Assembly (NCBI GenBank): GCA_037127255.1
Contig: JBANSL010000004.1
Location: 86,696,627-86,760,626 of the forward strand
Direction: 5' to 3'
Origin: Persicaria tinctoria
Taxonomy: Eukaryota > Streptophyta > Magnoliopsida > Caryophyllales > Polygonaceae
Length of the DNA: 64,000 nt
Under the pieces are notes generated by a model that searched no databases, was not told the origin of the DNA, and saw only the letters and a program-made list of their open reading frames with translations. The stretch's first letter is position 1, and the number at the start of each line of letters is the position of its first letter. The position numbers were made by a program, and so were the translations under genes. Below, piece by piece: positions 57,150 through 64,000 of the stretch.

Positions 57150-57275
57150 CACCATCATCCAACAAAAACGTGTGACCGATTCTGCCTCAAATGCAACGTT
57201 GGCTCTCTCTGTGAGAAGTGTGGGGGTGAGAATCACTTGAAGAAACACCCAACCTTCCTTCTAATGATCTCATAG
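57150..57275 (+). pseudogene. Short Cys/His zinc-finger relic (PLATZ- or B-box-like)
   Basis: A frame reads CDRFCLKCNVGSLCEKCG, then ENHLKKHPTFLLMIS and stop. The spacing CxxxCxxC(x5)CxxC followed by two His resembles the first zinc site of PLATZ or B-box proteins. It lies inside the leader intron of F-box copy 1 with no continuation. Identity is tentative. Confidence 0.4.
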
Positions 57276-57803
57276 TTAAAGTTACTATGCAACAATGCTT
57301 AATTTGATTTAATGATGTAGACAAGGAAAGCTCGGAAAGAGGAAGGAGCATAATTGAAGTTAAAGATAAACATTAGAAGTGAAAGGGCTCTTGAATAACC
57401 TAGTGACAATTCTCTGAATGTGTTGGGGGTCGTTGAGGCCGATTCCAATACACATTTTTCTCATTCTCTTTTGACATCTCCCTCGCATCTATAAATCTAT
57501 TTCTCAATCAAAAGATAGATTGCACAATTGGCTGTTACGGTTTTGTGGTGATTTTAGCTGTAATTCATATTTTGCTTTTAAATTTTTGGTTAGAGATGTA
57601 CTTGTTTAACTTGTTTTTGCTCAACTGTGCAGTTGTTTTTTATATTATTACATTCAGGGCTCTCATATTGCACTGTTGTACTTGTAGTGAAGGATCTAAT
57701 GGTGTTGTCGATTGGTTATTGATGCTTTTTTTCATTGAACTGGTTTCTGATGGTTTGATTCCTGTATTCTCAGTATTAGAGTCGAATATCAGGAGTTTGA
57801 AAG

Positions 57804-59045
57804 ATGAAATTGAAACGCTTTGGAGCTAAGAAACCACGGAAAGGGAAGAAGAAGAAAGCTCGTGTGGAGGTAGAGGTGGAGACGGAGGCGGATATGAATA
57901 AGTTGATGGATGTGGAACTATGGAAAGAATTCCCTGAAGAGCTTGTAGAGGCTGTCATCGCAAGGCTTCCCATTACCACACTCATCCGATTTCGCTTGGT
58001 TTGTCAGAAGTGGAACTCCCTGCCTAAATCCCCTCATTTCCAACAACTCTTGTCAAACTTTGAACTACAAAAGCATCCTTTGCTCTTTGCAGTAGCTCGC
58101 GTTGGAGATGGGAATGCCGAGATTGGAGCTCTGTACGACCCATCCACCAAGGAATGGCGCTATACCCAGAAAGTCCCACCGTTATTTTACCCGGCTCTTC
58201 GTTGTGCAGCTTCTGTCGGGGGGCTAGTATGCTACTATGATCATAGCAAAGCTTCCTTTCGGGTAGGCAATTGTCTTACCCAAACTTGAAAGGAATTTCC
58301 GTGGCCTTGTTGGACTGGATATCCTCATGGAGTGGGTGGTGTTAGAATAGGGATGGTTACTCTAAACCAAGATTATTCACAACTCTCGGCCCCAGCTGCG
58401 GCGTATAAAATCATTTGGGCGAATGGCTGTGGCAACTATGGAGTTTATGATTCCACGAAGGATAGTACTAGTAGTACATCCCCTCCGATTTCTACAGGGA
58501 GAATTCCCGCTAACATCAAGTTACCTTCTTGGGGATTTCACAAGAGAACGGTCTCCATTGGCACTGTTGTTTACTTCTTGTCCATGGAACCTGATGGAGT
58601 AACTGATGGAATAATATCCTATGATGTGGTGAATGGGGCATGGGAGCAATTCCTCATCCCGTTTCCACCTGACTCCGATTATAACTCCATTGCAGAGTGT
58701 GGTGGACGACTTCTATTGGTCAGCAAGGTGTTCGATGAGAACTCAGCCCACTTCTCGGTATGTGTTTGGGAACTTGAGACAGCGATGCTCTCCTGGAAGG
58801 AGGTTGATAGGATGCCAAGTTCTTGGTGCTCTGAGTTTCATAATGACGGCAGCACTGTGTTTGATTGCTTGGGCAATAGGAGAGTGCTCGTGATGTCGCT
58901 TCGCTCATACCAAAGAAACTGGATCGTCATGTATGATGTAGTCAATCGGGAGTGGTCCAAGGCTCCTCGGTTCACTATACCTCGAAGTTACCCGAGGATA
59001 TGGAGTGGAGTCGCCTTCTTTCCTTGTCTCTCGTCTTCCCCGTGA
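57804..59045 (+). pseudogene. F-box/kelch-like gene, copy 1, nonsense pseudogene
   Basis: One frame of 414 codons runs from ATG 57804 to the stop at 59043-59045 but is broken by TGA at 58287-58289 (codon 162). Copies 2 and 3 have TGG there (NFLTQTWKE, NCLTQTWKE), so a single G to A change made the stop. The F-box is at about residues 37-75 (WKEFPEELVEAVIARLPI, then FRLVCQKWNSL). It is followed by the F-box-associated beta-propeller type region ending PRIWSGVAFFPCLS. An intact protein would be an SCF ubiquitin-ligase substrate receptor. The first part would give a truncated F-box protein of 161 residues. Confidence 0.9.
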
Positions 59046-59301
59046 TGTTAAGCTTCACCTATTTATCCATCTTATTACCATGGTGCTTGTTTAATGATTT
59101 ATTGATATATATAATGGAAGTTTGAAATGTTAAAGATGCTTTGGACTGTTACAAGCTTTTGTTCTCAAGGCAATCACACCGTTGTCAATAATGCCTACAA
59201 TGGTGTGATCCAAATTCACTGGTTACAGGTGAACCTTCCTTTGGACGCTCTTAGTGCAATGCCATTTGTATTATACTTTGATAGAATCTAGTTGGAATAT
59301 T

Positions 59302-59420
59302 TTCATGGTGGTGATTTGTTAATAAACTGTATTTAATGGTGATTTTGTATAATTTCAAATTTAGTGGATGATTAAGTAAAAACTCAATATTTAGTGGGTG
59401 GATTTATGTAATTTACCCAA
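59302..59420. repeat. Single MITE arm downstream of F-box copy 1
   Basis: GGTGATTTTGTATAATTTCA ... GATTAAGTAAAAACTC ... TTATGTAATTTACCC matches the right arm of 33604-34175. No partner arm is seen. Confidence 0.6.
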
Positions 59421-59479
59421 ATAAAAAAATGTAAAAATGTAAACCCTCTTGCGAATGAAAATGGAACTCAACACCGTGA

Positions 59480-60198
59480 TCAAAAAGAAAATGCAACTCT
59501 CTCGCGAATGAAAGCCGAATGAAGATTGAACCTTTCCTGTTGTTCTCTTAGATTGATTGTAACATCACCTACCATCGGCATCTCTTCACTGATAACTTAA
59601 TTGAGGTACGTCTTACTTAAATTTGTTACAGTATTTGAAAGGGATGATATGAGTTGACCTGAATCGATTGTATTTGTTTGGGGTTATTGCTGCTGTTTCG
59701 TTCTTTGGAATTGATTGGACCTGGTTGTTTGGGAACTCCCTCCATCTCTTTCGACTTTTTTACGACATCTATTTCTCAATCAAAGGATATAGAATGCATA
59801 ATTGGCTGTTAGGGTTTTGTGAATTTCCGCCCCTCTAGTTGATTTTAGGTTTAATTCATTATTCATGTTGTTTTCGTTTTTTAAGGGTTGGAGGTGTAAT
59901 TCATAGTGTTACCCCTTTCAGAGTTTCAGGATAGCTTTATTTACTGATGATTCTCCACTCCAGTGCTGCTGTGGAGTTGCAGAGTTATAGTTCATATTGT
60001 GCAGTTACTTTATATGTTATTCATTAAATTCTTGGCTCCAATCTGTGCTGTTGAACTTGTTGTGATGAAATTTTTAGCAATTGACTGTCTGATGGTTTTG
60101 GTGGTGTTCATAATTTGGGGCTTTTAAGTGTCTATATATTGGCTATTGATGCTCTTTAGATTAACTGATTTCTGATGGTCTGATTTGTGTATTATCAG
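59480..60198 (+). other. Leader exon and leader intron of F-box copy 2
   Basis: The leader exon ends at CTTAATTGAG/GTACGT (59605/59606) and the acceptor is ATTATCAG at 60198. The same exon end occurs before copy 3 (61747). The intron contains ATTGGCTGTTAGGGTTTTGT at 59801, which is also found in the HSF intron. Confidence 0.6.
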
Positions 60199-60235
60199 TA
60201 AAAGAGTCTAATATCATGTGGTGGGAAGTTCAAAA

Positions 60236-61375
60236 ATGAAACGTCGTGGAGCTAAGAAACGGTTGAAAGAGAAAAAAGCTGGTGAGGAGGTGATGGATGA
60301 GGAAATATGGAAAGAATTCCCCGAAGATCTTCAAGAGGTTGTCATCACAAGGCTTCCCATTTTTGTACTCATCCGGTTTCGCTTGGTTTGCCGGAAGTGG
60401 AACTCCTTGCCTAAATTCCCTCGCTTCCAACAACTTCGGGAAAGCTTTGCGCAACAAAAGCAGCCTTTGTTCTATGCAGTAGCTCGCGTTGGAGATGGAG
60501 AAGAAGGCAAGATTGGAGCCCTGTATGACCCTTCTGTCAAGGAATGGCGCCATACCAACATCATCCCTCCGCCTTCTTCCTGGTGTCTTTTTACTGCAGC
60601 TTCTTCTGGTGGGCTGGTCTGCTATTATGATCATAGTCATGCTTCCTTTCGGGTAGGCAACTTTCTTACCCAAACGTGGAAGGAATATCCATGGGGTTCA
60701 AGAGGAGGCAACGTTTTCGTAGGGATAGTTACTCTGAAACAAGATTATTCGCACTACAAAATTATTGGGGTGGACAGCCGTGGCTATTATAAAGTTTATG
60801 ATTCAACGGTTAGTCGTGTCCATTGGGGTCTTATTCTTGAATGCAGAATTCCTGATAACATCAAGTTGCCTTCTTTGGGATTTGATGTGAGAACGGTGTC
60901 CATTGACACTGTTGTGTACTTCCTCGCCAATCAACCTGATGGAATAGTAGCCTACGACGTGGTGAGTAGGGCGTGGGAGCAACTCCTCATCCCGGCTCCA
61001 CCTAACTTCTACGGCTCCCTTGCAGAGTGTGGTGGACGGATTCTGTTGGTCGGCAAGGTGCAAGAGGAGAATTCAGCCCCCTTCTCTGTATGTGTTTGGG
61101 AGCTTGACAGAGCGATGCTCCGCTGGAAAGAGGTTGACAGGATGCCAAACTCTTGGTGCACCGAGTTTGTTAGTAACGAACGACCTTCATTTGCTTGCTT
61201 GAGCAATAGGAGAGTGCTTGTAATGTCGCTTTCCTCAGACCGCAGAAGCTGGATTGTCACGTATGATGCGGTCAGTCGGGAGTGGTCGAAGGCTCCTCGG
61301 TTCACCATACCTCGGAGGTACCCGAGGATCGAGATTGGAGTCGGGTTCTTTCCGTGTCTCTCTGCTACCCCGTGA
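60236..61375 (+). CDS. F-box/kelch-like protein, copy 2 (intact)
   Basis: 379 residues from the ATG at 60236. The basic N-terminus (MKRRGAKKRLKEKK) precedes the F-box (about residues 25-65: IWKEFPEDLQEVVITRLPIF, FRLVCRKWNSLPKF). A C-terminal domain with kelch/F-box-associated features follows: IGALYDPSVKEW, GGLVCYYDHSHASFRVGN, WEQLLIPAPPN, RILLVGKVQEENSA, SVCVWELDRAMLRWKEVDRM and PRIEIGVGFFPCLS. F-box proteins bind SKP1 through the F-box and deliver targets to SCF ligases; the target here is unknown. It is the middle of three direct tandem paralogues and the only one with both the ancestral N-terminus and an uninterrupted frame. Confidence 0.92.
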   Translation: MKRRGAKKRLKEKKAGEEVMDEEIWKEFPEDLQEVVITRLPIFVLIRFRLVCRKWNSLPKFPRFQQLRESFAQQKQPLFYAVARVGDGEEGKIGALYDPSVKEWRHTNIIPPPSSWCLFTAASSGGLVCYYDHSHASFRVGNFLTQTWKEYPWGSRGGNVFVGIVTLKQDYSHYKIIGVDSRGYYKVYDSTVSRVHWGLILECRIPDNIKLPSLGFDVRTVSIDTVVYFLANQPDGIVAYDVVSRAWEQLLIPAPPNFYGSLAECGGRILLVGKVQEENSAPFSVCVWELDRAMLRWKEVDRMPNSWCTEFVSNERPSFACLSNRRVLVMSLSSDRRSWIVTYDAVSREWSKAPRFTIPRRYPRIEIGVGFFPCLSATP

Positions 61376-62229
61376 ATCCATGATGCAGTATTTATCTATC
61401 TTACCATGTCTCTTGTTTAAGGATTTATTTATCTTCTCTATTTTTCCTTGAATCTCATAGTAAGATAGGAAGTTTGAAAATTCGAAATGTTATGGTTTTT
61501 CAGAAATAATAATGATTAGTTTATGACTTAGGTGTTTATTTTCTTGTACTCGTCCCTTACAAAGATGCTTAAAAATTGAAATAACACAACATTTCCAGTC
61601 TATTTTGCCTAAGCATGTCTGGATGGCCAAGTTGTGTTTTCGGACGGGTCGGACCCGTGAACAAGCCTCCCTCGCAAATGAAAGCCGAATGAAGATTGAA
61701 CCTACCGATGGCTTCTTTCGGTTCTTTCCACTGATAACTTAATTGAGGTATGTCTTCCCCAAATTTGTTATTTGAAAGGGATGAACTGCTATGGTTTGGT
61801 AACTTGACTTGAATTCAATTGATTGTATTTGTTTGGGGGTTACTGCTGCTGTTTCGTTCTTTGGAATTGATTGGATATGATTGTGTGGGATCTCTCTCTA
61901 TCTATCTCTTTTGACATCTCTATCGCATCTATTTCTCAATCAAGATAGATTGCACAATTGGTTAGGGTTTTGTGAAATTCCGGCCTCTAGTTGATTTTAG
62001 GTGTAATTCGGGGGTCAGAGATGTAATTCACACCACACAGTGTTGATCATTTGAGCGGGACACAGTCACACAGATGATTCTCCAATTGGTTTCCTTCAAC
62101 TGCGCTGATAGGGATGAATCTTGTATGGGTTTGTTGATATGCAGTGACCTCTCTTAGATACTTTTTTTGTTACTAAACTGATTTCTTTGTTATCACTTTA
62201 TAAGCATAAGTTGAATATCACTATATCAG
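61376..62229 (+). other. Spacer, leader exon and leader intron of F-box copy 3
   Basis: The leader exon ends CTTAATTGAG/GTATGT (61747/61748) and the acceptor is ATATCAG at 62229. Upstream strings parallel those before copy 2. Confidence 0.6.
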
Positions 62230-62310
62230 GAGGTTGAAAGTTGAAAATGAGGCGTCGTGGACCTAAGAGATCATGAAAAGAGAAGAAACCTCTTCGGGAG
62301 GTGGGGGGAG

Positions 62311-63402
62311 ATGGATGAGGAAATATGGAAAGAACTCCCCGAAGATCTTCTAGAGGCTGTCATTGCAAGGCTTCCCATTCTCGCATTCATCCGGTTTCGT
62401 TTGGTTTGTAAGAAGTGGAACTCCTTGCATAAATCCGCTCGTTTCCAACAACTTTGGGCAACCTTTGAGCCACAAAAGCAGCCTTTGTTCTTCGCTACTG
62501 CAGGCGCTGGAGATGCAGATGCCGAGGTTGGTTGGAGCCTTTCCATGAAGAAATGGTGCCATAGCGACCACATCCCTCCGTCTTGTTACTTAAGTTTTCG
62601 TAGTGCAGCGTCTGCTGGTGGGCTTGTCTGCCGTTATGGGGATACTGAAGGTTCCTTTTGGGTAGGCAATTGCCTTACCCAAACTTGGAAGGAACTTCCA
62701 TGGACTCCAGGAGGGGGAAATACTGTCATAGGGATGGTTACTCTGAACCAAGATGATTCACAACTCTCAGCCAAGGGATACAAAATCATTGCAGTGGACA
62801 ACGGCTACTATCAAGTCTATGATTCCATGAAAGATAGTAGTACATCCGATCCATTGCCTACATGGATGATTCCCTATAACAACAAGTTGCCTCCTTCTAG
62901 GGGATATGACTCGAGAACGGTCTCCATTGACACTGTTGTTTACTTCCTAACCCGGAAACCAGATGGAATAATATCCTATGACACGGTGAGTGGGACATGG
63001 GAGCAATTCCTCATCCCGACTCCTCCTAACACAAATGGCTCCCTGGCAGAGCGTGATGGACGGATTTTGTTGGCTGGCAAGGTGCAAGAGGAGAACTCAG
63101 CCTACTTCTCGATATGTGTTTGGGAACTTGAGACAGCGATGCTCCGCTGGAAAGAGATTGATAGGATGCCAGGTTCTTGGTGCTGTCGCTATCCCAATCC
63201 CTCTTCGTTTGCTTGCTTGGGCAACAGGAGAGTGATTGTGATGTTGCTTTCCACATACTATAGTAGCTGGATTGTCATGTATGATGTGGTCAATCGGGAG
63301 TGGTCTGAGGCTCCTCCGTTCACTCTACCTTGCGGTCCTTGCAGGCGACCTAGGATAACGAATGGAGTCGGGTTCTTTCCATGTCTATCTGCTTCCCCGT
63401 GA
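62311..63402 (+). CDS. F-box/kelch-like protein, copy 3, shortened N-terminus
   Basis: 363 residues from ATG 62311 (MDEEIWKELPEDLLEAVIAR). The position equivalent to the start of copy 2, ATG 62247, opens a nine-codon frame that stops at TGA 62274-62276 and is out of frame with the rest. The basic N-terminal arm is therefore lost and translation must start at the F-box itself. The remaining domain is colinear with copy 2: VGNCLTQTWKELPW, GTWEQFLIPTPPNTNGSLAE, CVWELETAMLRWKEIDRM, and NGVGFFPCLS near the end. The small upstream frame could reduce translation. The protein is probably still a SKP1-binding F-box protein. Confidence 0.85.
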   Translation: MDEEIWKELPEDLLEAVIARLPILAFIRFRLVCKKWNSLHKSARFQQLWATFEPQKQPLFFATAGAGDADAEVGWSLSMKKWCHSDHIPPSCYLSFRSAASAGGLVCRYGDTEGSFWVGNCLTQTWKELPWTPGGGNTVIGMVTLNQDDSQLSAKGYKIIAVDNGYYQVYDSMKDSSTSDPLPTWMIPYNNKLPPSRGYDSRTVSIDTVVYFLTRKPDGIISYDTVSGTWEQFLIPTPPNTNGSLAERDGRILLAGKVQEENSAYFSICVWELETAMLRWKEIDRMPGSWCCRYPNPSSFACLGNRRVIVMLLSTYYSSWIVMYDVVNREWSEAPPFTLPCGPCRRPRITNGVGFFPCLSASP

Positions 63403-64000
63403 TGTTTAGCTTTGCCTGTTTATCTATCTTTTTACCATGTTGCTTGTTGAATCAATGAATTTGTTGAATGATTTATCCATCTAAGATTATGATCAACACA
63501 AGTAGATATATGACAGTAGTTGATCGGAAAGCTGTTCTGCACAGGGACCAAGTCTTGATGTGATCCATCCTAAACACTTTCCCTTTCAATTTTTGGCATG
63601 ATTTTGGAAATTTTATGGGCTTTTTGTATTTTTCATAAAATTAAATTTAAGAATTCAAAATTGCAACCCTTCTCCACTTCCATTGTATAGTGACAAAGAA
63701 CTCATGTTACAAGGTGATTCAAAATAGATCTCATGTCAACCCTGTCATACCAACTTAGCGAGTAAACAGAGGCATCCGTAGTTAGGATCGCACGCTTTAC
63801 TTAAGGTAACCCTGCTGACGGATGTCTGAAAAGTGATCCAGAACTTAGTGTTCTCGTCAGTAAGGTCACGCTAGGAAGGAAGACCGTTGTGGTCATCCCT
63901 CCTAAACTAACTTTATCATGCTTCCGAAAAAATGCATTCGTAGCCTAAAGGTCATAGGTACAAATCCGTGGCCTCCCCATTGTATAGGGTTATCGTGTTG
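63403..64000. other. Downstream flank of the F-box array
   Basis: Non-coding to the window end. A tRNA-like string (GCATTCGTAGCC ... GTACAAATCC) near 63934 could be the start of a SINE but is too short to call. Confidence 0.4.

Noticed and set aside
62257..62310. Upstream extension of F-box copy 3
   Set aside because: It opens on GTG and the translation does not match the other copies; the first in-frame ATG is 62311.

Overview
This is a plant nuclear genome window, almost certainly from a eudicot. It has split genes with GT-AG introns, plant-only gene families (class II trehalose-phosphate synthase, HsfA1, R2R3-MYB, ITPK), AT-rich intergenic DNA, and typical plant transposons (Copia, L1-type LINE, SINEs, Stowaway and Tourist MITEs, MULEs, Helitrons). 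The species cannot be named from the sequence alone. There is no sign of bacterial, organellar or viral replicon DNA.

Layout. 1-7.7 kb: a Copia LTR retrotransposon (3' LTR 3968-4994) with large internal deletions sits inside the ORF2 of an L1-type LINE that runs on to a poly(A) tail at 7673. 7.7-13.1 kb: a dense set of small elements: three MITEs, a solo LTR with a perfect 5-bp target-site duplication (TSD), SINEs, and a GC-rich retroelement inserted into the tail of an inverted relative. 13.5-28 kb: two intronless ITPK1-type inositol phosphate kinase genes (13770-14795, 22815-23828) in direct tandem, with homologous 3' flanks. Between them lie an orphan PP1 phosphatase exon, a CATCA-repeat element, stacked short retro-insertions and a second copy of the GC-rich retroelement. 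28.5-30.3 kb: an R2R3-MYB gene on the minus strand. 33.2 kb: a relic of an ABCB transporter ATPase domain. 34.8-38.1 kb: a class II TPS gene (TPS5/6 type) on the minus strand, three coding exons plus a 5'UTR intron. 38.9-42.7 kb: a nest of Helitron ends around an LTR-like block. 44.2-48.4 kb: microsatellite, fold-back element, a palindromic MULE with 10-bp TSD, and a complete third copy of the GC-rich retroelement with 18-bp TSD. 48.7-52.6 kb: an RWD-RBR E3 ubiquitin ligase gene of seven exons, one of whose introns appears to be GC-AG. 53.8-56.1 kb: an HsfA1-type heat-shock factor gene. 56.5-63.4 kb: three tandem F-box genes, the first a nonsense pseudogene and the third with a relocated start.

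The intact genes do not form one pathway. They cover inositol phosphate signalling (ITPK pair), transcription (MYB, HsfA1), trehalose-phosphate signalling (class II TPS) and ubiquitin-dependent turnover (RBR ligase, F-box array). The main theme is local duplication and repeated transposition. The most interesting item for follow-up is the family of non-coding GC-rich retroelements at about 11.1, 20.8, 46.8 and 52.9 kb. Several copies keep a 3' stem-loop by base pairing rather than by sequence, and three plus-strand copies and one inverted copy have recognisable TSDs. I have not seen this family named, but could not search. All coordinates, splice sites and repeats were read by eye.
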